From Prevotella vespertina (GTDB lineage Bacteria; Bacteroidota; Bacteroidia; Bacteroidales; Bacteroidaceae): a DNA stretch of 64,000 nt. The notes beneath the pieces are model-generated. The model was not told where the DNA came from. It made no database searches and was given only the letters and a program-made list of their open reading frames with translations. Each line of letters starts with the position of its first letter. Positions within the stretch are counted from its first letter, which is position 1. Both the position numbers and the translations under genes were made by a program. Shown one piece after another: positions 42,812 through 51,998 of the stretch. Location: assembly GCF_009728485.1 (NCBI RefSeq), contig NZ_VVIQ01000009.1, positions 53,938 through 117,937 on the forward strand, read 5' to 3'.

Positions 42812-44908
42812 ATGAACAAGAGAAATACATTACTGTTTATCTTCATGCTGTTCGTTAGCATTACAGCTTTCGCACAACAGAAGCCAGCACACTTTACTGT
42901 GCAACAGAAACAAGTGTCTCCAACAGAGGTAGACCTCATCTTCTCTGCAAAGATAGATGCGGGCTGGCATGTCTATTCGACTAACTTACCTGCAGATGGG
43001 CCTACGTCTACTACTTTGCATATAGAGAAAGCTGAGGGTGTGACACCCGTTGGTAAGCTCACTGCACGTGGTAAGGAATTGAATGTCTTTGACAAGGCTT
43101 TCGAAATGAAGCTCCGCTATTTTGAGAATAGTGTTAGCTTTATTCAACGTTATAAGATCACGGCAAAGACATACACGATCAAAGGTTACTTAGAGTATGG
43201 TACTTGTAACGATGAGATGTGTATGCCTCCAATGCAAGTGGAGTTCAATTATAAGGGGAACGGCCCTGCTGAAGCTCCCGCTGCGACGCCAGCAAGTACA
43301 TCAACTACCACCGATAATACTGCGTCAGCTGCTACTCCAGTAGCAGCTGATGGTTTATCTGCACTAGCTGCAATGACTGCTGATACGGCAAAAGAGGCTA
43401 CCACGGCTAAGATGGACTCAACTACTGCAACGGCTCAAACGGCTGTTCAGAGTACGCCAGACGCTGATTTGTGGACGCCTGTAGTAAAGGAGTTGGCGGC
43501 ATTCAATAATGCGCAAAATAACAAGAGCAACTCTCTTTGGTACATCTTCTTCATGGGTATCATAGGAGGACTCGTCGCTCTGCTCACCCCTTGCGTGTGG
43601 CCAATCATACCAATGACCGTTAGTTTCTTCCTAAAGCGTGCGAAGGACGACCGCAAGAAGGGTATTCGTGATGCCATAACATACGGTATCTCAATTATAG
43701 TAATCTATCTTGGCTTAGCGTCAATAGTAACAGCTGCATTCGGACCACAGAAGTTGAATGAGCTAGCAACCAATGCTCCGTTCAATATCTTCTTCTTCCT
43801 TCTGCTGTTAGTATTCGCCTTTAGTTTCTTTGGTTGGTTCGAACTCCGATTGCCATCATCGTGGGGCAATGCAGTAGATAACAAAGCGGCAGCAACCACG
43901 GGCTTGCTTTCAATCTTCCTTATGGCGTTCACCTTGTCACTGGTAAGTTTCTCTTGTACAGCACCTGTTGTGGGACTTTTGCTTGTTCAGGCAGCCACAA
44001 GTGGTGACTGGGTAGCTCCAGCAGTGGGAATGTTTGGTTTCGCTTTGGCGTTAGCCTTGCCTTTCACGCTCTTCGCCCTCTTCCCCTCTTGGTTGAAGCA
44101 AGCACCTAAATCAGGTTCATGGATGAATATGATTAAGGTTGTGTTAGGCTTCATTGAATTGGCATTCTCGCTGAAGTTCCTATCAGTAGCCGACCTCGCA
44201 TACGGATGGCATATCCTAGATCGTGAGACATTCCTATCTATTTGGATTGCGCTCTTCGGGTTGCTCGGTCTCTATCTCATAGGAAAACTCAAGTTCCCAC
44301 ACGATGATTCTGATCAGAAGGCAATGCCCGTACCAGCCATTATGCTAGGTCTTTGCTCATTAGCATTCTCCATTTATATGGTTCCAGGGCTTTGGGGCGC
44401 ACCTTGTAAGGCGGTTAGTGCTTTTGCACCACCTATCAATACGCAGGATTTCAATCTAGCTCCACAAACCGTACATGCACAATATACCGATTATGAAGAA
44501 GGCATGCGCGCAGCTGCAGCAGCTGGGAAACCAGTCTTGATAGACTTTACTGGCTTCGGATGTGTTAACTGTCGTAAGATGGAGGCATCGGTATGGACAG
44601 ACTCCCGTGTAGCTGATAAGCTCATGAAGGATTATGTGCTCATCTCGCTCTATGTAGATGATAAGACTCCGTTGAAACAGCCTGTAGAGGTGAAACGTCC
44701 TGATGGTACTACCCGCACTCTGCGCACTGTGGGCGACAAGTGGAGCTATCTTGAGGAAACGAAGTTCGGTTATCTCGCACAGCCCTTCTATGTGCCATTG
44801 GATAATGCTGGTAAGCCTCTCAATGGTAGCTTCAGCTTCAAAGAGGACGTGAAAGCCTATCTTGACTTCCTGGATAAGGGGCTTGAAAACTACAAGGCTG
44901 GTAAGTAA
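42812..44908 (+). CDS. dsbD: Thiol:disulfide interchange protein DsbD family
   Basis: Moves reducing power from cytosolic thioredoxin across the inner membrane to periplasmic thiol proteins. The 698-residue product has a signal peptide (1-22), an N-terminal DsbD-alpha-like domain (about 25-150, with EYGTCNDEMCMPP) and an Ala/Thr-rich linker (about 150-230). A multi-helix DsbD core (about 240-560, with TPCVWPIIPMTVSF and FSCTAPVVGLLL) and a C-terminal thioredoxin-like domain with GC584-VN-C587 follow. The convergent neighbour is trxA, possibly its electron donor. Confidence 0.93.
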   Translation: MNKRNTLLFIFMLFVSITAFAQQKPAHFTVQQKQVSPTEVDLIFSAKIDAGWHVYSTNLPADGPTSTTLHIEKAEGVTPVGKLTARGKELNVFDKAFEMKLRYFENSVSFIQRYKITAKTYTIKGYLEYGTCNDEMCMPPMQVEFNYKGNGPAEAPAATPASTSTTTDNTASAATPVAADGLSALAAMTADTAKEATTAKMDSTTATAQTAVQSTPDADLWTPVVKELAAFNNAQNNKSNSLWYIFFMGIIGGLVALLTPCVWPIIPMTVSFFLKRAKDDRKKGIRDAITYGISIIVIYLGLASIVTAAFGPQKLNELATNAPFNIFFFLLLLVFAFSFFGWFELRLPSSWGNAVDNKAAATTGLLSIFLMAFTLSLVSFSCTAPVVGLLLVQAATSGDWVAPAVGMFGFALALALPFTLFALFPSWLKQAPKSGSWMNMIKVVLGFIELAFSLKFLSVADLAYGWHILDRETFLSIWIALFGLLGLYLIGKLKFPHDDSDQKAMPVPAIMLGLCSLAFSIYMVPGLWGAPCKAVSAFAPPINTQDFNLAPQTVHAQYTDYEEGMRAAAAAGKPVLIDFTGFGCVNCRKMEASVWTDSRVADKLMKDYVLISLYVDDKTPLKQPVEVKRPDGTTRTLRTVGDKWSYLEETKFGYLAQPFYVPLDNAGKPLNGSFSFKEDVKAYLDFLDKGLENYKAGK

Positions 44909-44981
44909 TCAGCTTAATAAGACTTACGCTTAATCCCTACCAATTAGTTTCAATCGTACTGGTAGGTGAGATAAGATAATA

Positions 44982-45018
44982 ATAATGGTGTGATGGCAAT
45001 TTGCCGTCACACCATTAT
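44982..45018 (+). terminator. Long hairpin after dsbD, likely terminator
   Basis: ATAATGGTGTGATGGCAA and TTGCCGTCACACCATTAT pair almost perfectly over 18 bp. The T run after it is short, so terminator function is probable but not certain. Confidence 0.65.
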
Positions 45019-45050
45019 CGTTTCTAATAGCATCTGCGTATGCCTCAAAA

Positions 45051-45180
45051 TGACACGTATGTGTCAGCGAAATAACACGTATGTGTCAATCCACGTGACA
45101 CATACGAGTCAAGTGCGTAGCACATACGAGTCAAGTGCGTAATACGTATGTGTCATTTTACGGCGCATATATGTGTCACA
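45051..45180. repeat. 22-bp array of TGACACGTATGTGTCA-like palindromes, six units
   Basis: Units start at 45051, 45073, 45096, 45118, 45140 and 45163 (spacings 22, 23, 22, 22, 23). Cores are TGACACGTATGTGTCA, TAACACGTATGTGTCA, TGACACATACGAGTCA, TAGCACATACGAGTCA, TAATACGTATGTGTCA and GCGCATATATGTGTCA. Confidence 0.88.
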
Positions 45181-45303
45181 AAAGTCCTCTATTATCATTG
45201 CTTGTTGTTCGCTAGGTGATATAGCCCCTCGCTTATCCATCGTCTAGCTGTGGGAACTTCCGTTTCTTGAAGAAGAGAGCAACGGAAGAGGAAAGTACGA
45301 AAG

Positions 45304-45350
45304 AAGCCATATTAAGGAGTCTTTGTGCGACCACCTAATATGGCTTACTT
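45304..45350 (-). terminator. Inverted repeat downstream of trxA
   Basis: On the minus strand AAGCCATATTA and TAATATGGCTT pair over 11 bp around a 22-base loop, followed by CTTTC. It is probably the trxA terminator, and the symmetry may allow use in both directions. Confidence 0.6.
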
Positions 45351-45375
45351 TTATGATTGCTGTATCGTTAGACGT

Positions 45376-45690
45376 TTATAGCAATGCTTTGAATTTCTCG
45401 TCAAGCACAGCCTTTGACGCAGCACCCACGAACTTATCTACTAACTCACCATTCTTGAAGAAGAGGATTGTAGGAATGTTGCGCACACCGAAATCGATAG
45501 CTACATCATCGTTTTCCTCAACATCACACTTACCAACAACGATCTTTCCATCATATTCCTCAGCGAGTTCAGAGATGATAGGACCGACCATCTTGCAAGG
45601 GCCACACCATGTTGCCCACAGGTCAACTACTAATGGTAAGTCACCATTCTTATAAGTCTCTAAGTTCTCGGTAGTGATTTTTACTTCCAT
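45376..45690 (-). CDS. trxA: Thioredoxin
   Basis: A 104-residue cytosolic thiol-disulfide oxidoreductase. It has the active site WATWCGPCKMVGP (about 27-39), the cis-proline segment VRNIPTILFF and typical length. It follows dnaE by 91 bases on the same strand. Besides general reduction it could feed the DsbD-type transporter encoded convergently. Confidence 0.97.
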   Translation of the reverse strand: MEVKITTENLETYKNGDLPLVVDLWATWCGPCKMVGPIISELAEEYDGKIVVGKCDVEENDDVAIDFGVRNIPTILFFKNGELVDKFVGAASKAVLDEKFKALL

Positions 45691-45781
45691 GTCTTTTTGT
45701 TTTTTATAATTATACTGTTTGTTATTAAACTAATATCTCACGCTTATGTTATATCAAAGTGTATGCCACCTTTATATATAG

Positions 45782-48700
45782 CTAATTGATGTGGAACTCC
45801 ATCTTATTGCTGGCAGTGATAAAGTCTATCAACTTTCGGTCTACATTGACTCCCTTGTTGCGACTCTGTAGAGTGACAATCGTGTTCTCTAAGGTGCGTA
45901 GCTGAATAAACAGCTGTGTTTTGCCTTGGTGCTCATCTATCACCGTTGATAATTCCGATACGAGTTCATCATCTAAAGATGAGGCATCCATTGAGATTGT
46001 AAACCGCTGTAACTTATGCTCTTTTACATCATAGAGTTGTTCCACATTCTGCACTTTCAGTTCCAATAACGATGGGTTATTGCGGTAACGTGGCTGACAT
46101 TTAGCCGTTATATAAATGCTGTAATTAGGTTTTAGAACGTTATTCCATCTTGCCCAATCATCACCGAAGAGAGCTAACTCGCCCGTTCCCTCGAAGTCTT
46201 CTATCGTCACAAAGCCAAAGGGTTTACCCGTTTTCTGTGAGAAACGCTCGCTTACTGCCGTGACGATACCCCCGAATGTCACCTCGTCAGTCTGGGATAG
46301 TTTGGTCATGTCAGCGTTGCGTCCAATCATGGAACAGCGTGTGTTACACATATTGTTGAGTACGACGCTATACTCATCCAATGGGTGAGCTGACAAATAG
46401 ACACCTACTAACTCGCGCTCCTTATTGAGCTTCTCTATCGTCGGCCACTTCTCCGTTTTGGGGGCAACAGGATGTATGACATCAACAGCGTTCATGTCGC
46501 CGAAGAGAGAGTTTTGTTGCTGTGCTTTCTCCAGCTGGAATAGCTGTCCGTAGCGCACAATCGTATCAAGGAATATGCTATCTCGCCCTGATGGGGCAAA
46601 GAACTGCTCCCTCAGCAAGCCGAAACTATCGAATCCTCCGCTGTAAGCTAGGCTCTCAAACGCCTTACGATTCACATTGCTAAGATCGACACGTTCCGCA
46701 AAGTCGTATATATCCTTATAGGGTCCGTTCTTCTCTCGTTCACGTACTATACTCTCGGCAGCACTAGTTCCCATACCCTTGATAGCAGCTAGACCAAATC
46801 GAATCTCACCTTTCTTATTAACACCAAAGCCGATTTGACTCTCGTTGATATCAGGGCCGAGCGTCGCAATCTTCAATGCTTTGCACTCCTCCATCAGCTT
46901 GGTTATCTCCGTGATCTGGCTGAATCGACGCGTCATTAACGCAGCCATATATTCGGCTGGATAATGTGCCTTCAGGTAAGCAGTCTGGTAAGCCACCCAC
47001 GAATAGCACGTGGCGTGCGACTTGTTGAAGGCGTAACTAGCAAACTTCTCCCAGTCACTCCATATCTTCTCTAATATCTGTGGATCATGCCCATTAGCCT
47101 GTCCTTGCTTGATGAACTTCGGCTTCATCTGGTCAACGATAGCCTTCTTCTTCTTACCCATCGCCTTACGTAAGGCATCGCTCTCACCACGAGTGAAACT
47201 TGCTAACTGGCGACTTAGGAGCATCACTTGCTCTTGATAAACCGTGATTCCGTATGTATCCTTGAGATACTTCTCCATACATGGGATGTCATACTTCACC
47301 AGCGAAGGATCGTGCTTACGCTTAATAAAGTCGGGGATATAGTCCATTGGACCTGGACGATACAGCGCATTCATGGCTATCAGATCTTCAAAGACTGTTG
47401 GATGAAGCTCACGGAGATACTTTTGCATACCAGCTGATTCGAACTGGAAAGTACCTATCGTCTGACCCTTCTGATATAATTGATAGGTCAGTTCATCATC
47501 TATAGGAATGTTGTCGAGATCAATAATATCACCCGTGGTCTGTCGGATAACTCGACAGGCTTCTTTCAGCTCTGACAATGTTTTCAGACCTAGGAAGTCC
47601 ATCTTGATTAAACCTGTTGACTCAATGACATGACCATCGTACTGCGTTACTGGAACCTTCTTCTCGGGGAAGTCAGGGTCGGTTGCTGTGGATACAGGAA
47701 CCCAATCATCAATAGGATTACGACAGATGATGAAACCGCAAGCATGTATACCCGTATTGCGCACAGTGCCCTCAAGCATCCTCGCATACTTTATGGTGTT
47801 TCGTTCTCGAATATCCTCACTAACCTCTGCATCCTGTAGCTGTGGGGTACACTTGATAGCATTGGCTAGATTCATCTTCATGCCATCTGGTAAACGATCA
47901 GGTATCGCCTTGCACAGCTCGTTGGCAATCGCTATAGGTAATTTCTCTACACGGGCAACATCCTTGATAGAGTTCTTTGTCGCCATTGTACCATAGGTGA
48001 TGATATGCGCACAATTCTCATGTCCATACTTATCCATCACCCATTGCAGCACACGCCCACGCCCATCATCATCGAAGTCTGTATCGATATCAGGGAGATT
48101 CACACGATCGGGATTAAGGAAGCGTTCGAACAGTAAGTCGTACTTCAGTGGGTCGATTTTCGTTATTCCTAAACAATAGGCAACAACCGAACCTGCAGCT
48201 GAACCACGACCCGGTCCTACCATAACCCCTAACTCTTGCCGTGCAGCATTGATAAAGTCCTGTACTATGAGGAAGTAGCCAGGGAAGCCCATGGTCTTCA
48301 TGACGTGTAGCTCGAACTTTATATGACTCGTCACTTCTTCTGAAAGAGGATCGCCATATAACTTCTTTGCACCATCATAAGCTAGTTTCGCTAGATAATC
48401 GGCTTCAAACTTGATACGATATATCTTCTCATAACCGCCTAATCGCTCTATAACCTTTTGTCCTTCTTCGGGTGAGAGAGGATTCTCGCCATTCTCATCG
48501 GTGGTGAACTCCTTGTATAAGTCTTCCTCTGTGAATTTCTTTTCCCACTCTTCTTCTGTTCCAAACGACTCAGGGATAGGGAAGAAAGGCATGATAGGAC
48601 CATGGTCAATACTATAAGGCTCAACCTTGTCTAGCACCTCCAGTGTGTTTGTCAATGCCTCTGGTATATCCGAGAAGATGTCATTCATCTCCTGACGAGT

Positions 48701-49501
48701 CTTAAACCACTCCTGCTTGGAATAGCGCATACGCTTAGGATCGTCCAAATCCTCACTCGTTGATAAGCATAGTAAATGGTCGTGAGCCTCAGCTGTTTCC
48801 TTATCTTCAAAGTGACAGTCATTCGTACAAACTACCTTTATTCCATATTCCTTAGCGAACTGCAACAATACTTTATTAGCCTTTTGCTGCAAGGGAAAAG
48901 CCTCTCGATTGGCAAGGATTGTTGGGTCTTTCACCTCATGACGTTGCAACTCTAGATAGAAGTCATCGCCGAATACACGATGATACCACTGGCATGCTTC
49001 GCGCGCACCATCGATATCTCCGTGGATAATCTTATTAGGAATCTCACCAGCAATACATGCCGAACATACGATCAAGCCCTCATGATACTTCTCCAACTCG
49101 GCTCTGTCAGTTCTTGGACGATAGTAATAACCATCCACCCAAGCATGGGATACGAGTTTTATAAGGTTCTTGTAGCCCTTATAGTTCTTTGCTAACACGA
49201 TAAGATGGTATCCAGAATTATCATGCATGGATTTATCTTTATCATGCATAGTGCGTCGTGCAACATACATCTCACATCCGAAGATAGGCTTGAAAGGCTC
49301 TTCACCATTCTTCTTACGCCCCTTGTTGACCTTAGCACAATAGTCCGAGAACTCTTTTATACCGAACATCACGCCATGATCTGTTATCGCCATACCCTTC
49401 ATTCCATCAGCGATAGCCTTATCAACAAGCCTTGTCACCTTCGATTGACCATCGAGGATGGAGTAATTAGTATGTACATGTAAATGTATGAAATCTTCCA
49501 T
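45782..49501 (-). CDS. dnaE: DNA polymerase III subunit alpha
   Basis: Catalytic subunit of the chromosomal replicase. The 1239-residue product begins with a PHP domain (HLHVHTNYSILDGQSKV, about 6-22). The polymerase core follows with GPGRGSAAGSVVAYCLGI and the catalytic aspartates in LPDIDTDFDDDGR, then MGKKKKAIVDQM. A helix-hairpin-helix region and an OB fold lie near the C-terminus (about 1000-1110, VTFGGIVTAVSERF). It is a DnaE1-type protein of usual length. It is divergent from psd. Confidence 0.97.
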   Translation of the reverse strand: MEDFIHLHVHTNYSILDGQSKVTRLVDKAIADGMKGMAITDHGVMFGIKEFSDYCAKVNKGRKKNGEEPFKPIFGCEMYVARRTMHDKDKSMHDNSGYHLIVLAKNYKGYKNLIKLVSHAWVDGYYYRPRTDRAELEKYHEGLIVCSACIAGEIPNKIIHGDIDGAREACQWYHRVFGDDFYLELQRHEVKDPTILANREAFPLQQKANKVLLQFAKEYGIKVVCTNDCHFEDKETAEAHDHLLCLSTSEDLDDPKRMRYSKQEWFKTRQEMNDIFSDIPEALTNTLEVLDKVEPYSIDHGPIMPFFPIPESFGTEEEWEKKFTEEDLYKEFTTDENGENPLSPEEGQKVIERLGGYEKIYRIKFEADYLAKLAYDGAKKLYGDPLSEEVTSHIKFELHVMKTMGFPGYFLIVQDFINAARQELGVMVGPGRGSAAGSVVAYCLGITKIDPLKYDLLFERFLNPDRVNLPDIDTDFDDDGRGRVLQWVMDKYGHENCAHIITYGTMATKNSIKDVARVEKLPIAIANELCKAIPDRLPDGMKMNLANAIKCTPQLQDAEVSEDIRERNTIKYARMLEGTVRNTGIHACGFIICRNPIDDWVPVSTATDPDFPEKKVPVTQYDGHVIESTGLIKMDFLGLKTLSELKEACRVIRQTTGDIIDLDNIPIDDELTYQLYQKGQTIGTFQFESAGMQKYLRELHPTVFEDLIAMNALYRPGPMDYIPDFIKRKHDPSLVKYDIPCMEKYLKDTYGITVYQEQVMLLSRQLASFTRGESDALRKAMGKKKKAIVDQMKPKFIKQGQANGHDPQILEKIWSDWEKFASYAFNKSHATCYSWVAYQTAYLKAHYPAEYMAALMTRRFSQITEITKLMEECKALKIATLGPDINESQIGFGVNKKGEIRFGLAAIKGMGTSAAESIVREREKNGPYKDIYDFAERVDLSNVNRKAFESLAYSGGFDSFGLLREQFFAPSGRDSIFLDTIVRYGQLFQLEKAQQQNSLFGDMNAVDVIHPVAPKTEKWPTIEKLNKERELVGVYLSAHPLDEYSVVLNNMCNTRCSMIGRNADMTKLSQTDEVTFGGIVTAVSERFSQKTGKPFGFVTIEDFEGTGELALFGDDWARWNNVLKPNYSIYITAKCQPRYRNNPSLLELKVQNVEQLYDVKEHKLQRFTISMDASSLDDELVSELSTVIDEHQGKTQLFIQLRTLENTIVTLQSRNKGVNVDRKLIDFITASNKMEFHIN

Positions 49502-49521
49502 TAAGCTACGAGTTTTGAGCT

Positions 49522-49554
49522 GTAAAGTTACGATGAAAAGCCCATATAGCCAAA
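49522..49554 (-). promoter_or_regulatory. Promoter of dnaE
   Basis: Minus-strand TTTG (49554-49551), 20 bases, TAACTTTAC (49530-49522), one mismatch to TAnnTTTG. The ATG is about 20 bases downstream. Confidence 0.55.
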
Positions 49555-49570
49555 AGAATGATTATGAAAA

Positions 49571-49603
49571 TTTGTAGAAACGAGCAAAAAGAACTACCTT
49601 TGC
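49571..49603 (+). promoter_or_regulatory. Promoter of psd-pssA
   Basis: TTTG (49571-49574), 20 bases, TACCTTTGC (49595-49603): full consensus. The predicted start is after an earlier in-frame ATG at 49558, so the psd start is at 49633. Confidence 0.82.
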
Positions 49604-49632
49604 AACCGATACAAAACGTCGATTTAACGTCC

Positions 49633-50334
49633 ATGGGGAAAATTAAAAAGAAGCTCAAGAAGATAAGAATACATAGAGAAGGAACAAATACGCTGCTTTA
49701 TGGCGGTATATGTTTAGCCCTTATTGCGTTGGTTCTATGGTTTGCAGTTCCGTCAAAGATACCTTTCTGGATCTTTGCTGTAGTGTTTGGTACAGTCTAT
49801 GGTATCGTTTTAAACTTCTATAGGTGCCCTATTCGCTATTTTGGTAGTGAGGAGACCGAAGGGATTGTGGTGGCTCCTGCGGATGGTCACATCGTAGTTA
49901 TAGAAGAAGTAGACGAGAATACATACTTCCATGAACGCCGTTTAATGATTTCAATATTCATGAGTTTATGGAATGTACACGCTAACTGGTTCCCTGTTGA
50001 TGGCGTAGTTAAATCGGTACAACACTTTGATGGTAACTTCCATAAGGCTTGGCTTCCCAAGGCAAGTGAGGAGAATGAGCATGCCGATACCATTATCACT
50101 ACTCCTGATGGTACTGATGTGTTATGTAGGCAGATTGCTGGTGCTATGGCACGACGCATTGTGACCTATGCTAAGGAGGGCGAGGAATGTTACATTGATG
50201 AGCATCTTGGATTCATCAAGTTGGGTAGTCGTGTTGATATCTTCCTCCCTGTAGGCTCTGAAGTATGCGTTAAGATGGGGCAGGCAACAACTGGCGACCA
50301 GACGATTATCGCTAAGTTGAAGCCGAAAAAATAA
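49633..50334 (+). CDS. psd: Phosphatidylserine decarboxylase (type A) proenzyme
   Basis: Converts phosphatidylserine to phosphatidylethanolamine. The 233-residue product has a basic N-terminus, a hydrophobic stretch (about 22-55), [15 protein letters not shown] and [15 protein letters not shown]. The self-cleavage site is GS in [13 protein letters not shown] (about 196-208), where the serine becomes the pyruvoyl group. LGSR instead of LGST is normal for the short type A enzymes. Start set by the promoter. pssA follows after 10 bases, making the complete PE pathway from CDP-diacylglycerol. Confidence 0.95.
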   Translation: MGKIKKKLKKIRIHREGTNTLLYGGICLALIALVLWFAVPSKIPFWIFAVVFGTVYGIVLNFYRCPIRYFGSEETEGIVVAPADGHIVVIEEVDENTYFHERRLMISIFMSLWNVHANWFPVDGVVKSVQHFDGNFHKAWLPKASEENEHADTIITTPDGTDVLCRQIAGAMARRIVTYAKEGEECYIDEHLGFIKLGSRVDIFLPVGSEVCVKMGQATTGDQTIIAKLKPKK

Positions 50335-50344
50335 ACGGATAATA

Positions 50345-51049
50345 ATGAAGAAACATATTCCTAACAGCATAACATGCTGTAACTTGATTTCAGGTTGCAT
50401 TGCAACGGCATTCGCCTTCACTGGTGATATAAAGGTAGCATTGCTGTGGATTATTATAGGAGCAGTCTTCGACTTCTTCGATGGCATGACAGCTCGACTC
50501 TTACATGTTAGTTCTCCTATTGGTAAGGAACTTGATTCTCTTGCGGATGACATCACCTTTGGCGTAGCTCCTTCTACTATTATCTTTAGTCAACTACAGT
50601 TGATGAGCTATCCAGAGTTCCTCGAGCCGCTACGTCCCTACCTCCCTTTCGTGGCTTACATCATGGCTGCTTTCTCTGCATTGCGCCTCGCGAAGTTCAA
50701 TTTGGATGAGCGACAAGCACTCGGATTCATAGGTTTGCCGACTCCTGCCAACGCTCTCTTTTGGGGTTCGTTATTGGTTGGTATTGGAGAACAGATGTAT
50801 TATCGCCCTTGGACACTATACCTAATTCTGATTGGAATATTGGTTAGTTCGTGGCTACTTGTATCCGAGATACCTATGTTCGCACTGAAGTTTAAGCATT
50901 GGGGAGTGAAGGGTAATGAGGTGAAATACCTCTTCTTAGTTACTTGTGTTCCGCTTGTTGCTATCTTTGGTATCACGTCTTTTGCTATTATAGTTGCTTG
51001 GTACGTTGTGTTATCAATGATAGTTAAACAGCAGGCAAGTAAGTCATAA
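50345..51049 (+). CDS. pssA: CDP-diacylglycerol--serine O-phosphatidyltransferase
   Basis: Makes phosphatidylserine from CDP-diacylglycerol and serine, feeding Psd. The 234-residue membrane protein has the CDP-alcohol phosphotransferase signature spread over DFFDGMTARLLHVSSPIGKE and LDSLADD (D-x2-DG-x2-AR-x8-G-x3-D-x3-D; about 36-66) and several membrane helices. psd lies 10 bases upstream and the DUF4834 gene 15 bases downstream. Confidence 0.95.
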   Translation: MKKHIPNSITCCNLISGCIATAFAFTGDIKVALLWIIIGAVFDFFDGMTARLLHVSSPIGKELDSLADDITFGVAPSTIIFSQLQLMSYPEFLEPLRPYLPFVAYIMAAFSALRLAKFNLDERQALGFIGLPTPANALFWGSLLVGIGEQMYYRPWTLYLILIGILVSSWLLVSEIPMFALKFKHWGVKGNEVKYLFLVTCVPLVAIFGITSFAIIVAWYVVLSMIVKQQASKS

Positions 51050-51064
51050 TACAAAGGAGACATT

Positions 51065-51325
51065 ATGGTACATGATTTCTTAAGGTTTGCTTTCAGTTTG
51101 CTCATCTTCTTTCTCATCATGATGGGATGGGTTGCTTATGCTTTCTATAAGCGAGTAACACGTATTCGGGAGCAGTTTGATCCATACAGACAACAGAGAG
51201 GGGCACAGTCAAATGAGCCAACAATTACAGATAACAGACCTTTAGAGGAACGTAATAAACAGGTTATCCCAGATAGTGAAGGGGAATATGTCGATTTCAC
51301 GGAAGTAGATGATAACAAGTCATAA
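51065..51325 (+). CDS. DUF4834-type small membrane protein
   Basis: An 86-residue protein with one N-terminal membrane helix (about 7-27, FAFSLLIFFLIMMGWVAYAF) and a polar cytosolic tail ending in acidic residues (EGEYVDFTEVDDN). It fits the DUF4834 family, which in Bacteroidetes regularly follows pssA; function unknown. A Shine-Dalgarno (AAAGGAGA, 51053-51060) precedes the ATG. A role in phospholipid synthesis or enzyme docking is only suggested by position. Confidence 0.8.
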   Translation: MVHDFLRFAFSLLIFFLIMMGWVAYAFYKRVTRIREQFDPYRQQRGAQSNEPTITDNRPLEERNKQVIPDSEGEYVDFTEVDDNKS

Positions 51326-51387
51326 GACTTCACTTACACTATTGATAATCACAAGAAAGAGAGTATATCAAGGTTTTCTTAAATCAA

Positions 51388-51476
51388 AGATATGCTCTCT
51401 TTCCTTTTAAGAGAGCCTCTCCTTCATACGAAGAAACGCCCTCTTTCTATCAAGGAGGGCGTTTCTTTTCATTCAT
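51388..51476. repeat. 22-bp tandem array, family 1, four units
   Basis: Units start at 51388, 51410, 51432 and 51453 (22, 22, 21). Cores are GATATGCTCTCTTT, GAGAGCCTCTCCTT, GAAACGCCCTCTTT and GGAGGGCGTTTCTTTT. The last two form a hairpin AGAAACGCCCTC / GAGGGCGTTTCT followed by TT, a plausible terminator for the psd-pssA transcript. Confidence 0.82.
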
Positions 51477-51562
51477 TCTTTATTGTTTATGCTTCTAATG
51501 AATGATTAGTAGAACTTGTTTTTATGCCTAATCACATTGTTAGTATGCCTAGTTTCGTTAGC

Positions 51563-51973
51563 TTAACACGTCAAGAGCCTACTGCCATCAGGCTGTTCTT
51601 CAATCGTAACTTTGATGACGTTCCCCGGAAGAACATCCTCAACGAGTTCCGGCCATTCGAGTAGACAGAGGTTACCACTATAGAAGTAATCCTCATAACC
51701 CATGTCATAAACCTCCTCCAACTTCTTTATTCGATAGAAATCAAAGTGATAGATAGGGTTGTCATTGCCGTCTGTATACTCGTTGATGATGGCGAATGTA
51801 GGGGAAGTTATGACGTCTTTAACCCCTAGAACTTCGCAAAGTGCTTTGATAAAGGTGGTTTTTCCTGCTCCCATCTTACCATAGAAAGCGAACACCTTGC
51901 CATCTCCCATTCCTTTAATAAACTCCTTTGCAGCCTCGTGAATGGTATCGAGACTATTGATTCTAATTTCCAT
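51563..51973 (-). CDS. tsaE: tRNA threonylcarbamoyladenosine biosynthesis ATPase TsaE
   Basis: ATPase partner of TsaB/TsaD in making t6A37 in tRNAs that read ANN codons. The 136-residue product has the P-loop FYGKMGAGKTTFIKAL (about 30-45), the switch TSPTFAIINEY and YHFDFYRI (Walker-B-like), and LLEWPELVED. Length normal. It lies 25 bases downstream of porX, the last gene of the aroA-porW-porX transcript. Confidence 0.94.
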   Translation of the reverse strand: MEIRINSLDTIHEAAKEFIKGMGDGKVFAFYGKMGAGKTTFIKALCEVLGVKDVITSPTFAIINEYTDGNDNPIYHFDFYRIKKLEEVYDMGYEDYFYSGNLCLLEWPELVEDVLPGNVIKVTIEEQPDGSRLLTC

Positions 51974-51998
51974 ATTGCTTTTATTTATCTGTTCTTAA

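Larger units (their letters stand above)
44909..45375. other. Convergent intergenic region with hairpins and palindrome array
   Basis: A 467-base spacer between dsbD (+) and trxA (-). It holds a hairpin (44982-45018), the six-unit TGACAC array (45051-45180) and an inverted repeat serving as trxA terminator (45304-45350). No gene was seen. Confidence 0.6.

Noticed and set aside
49558..49632. Longer psd start at 49558
   Set aside because: The full consensus promoter at 49571-49603 lies downstream of that ATG, so it would not be in the transcript.
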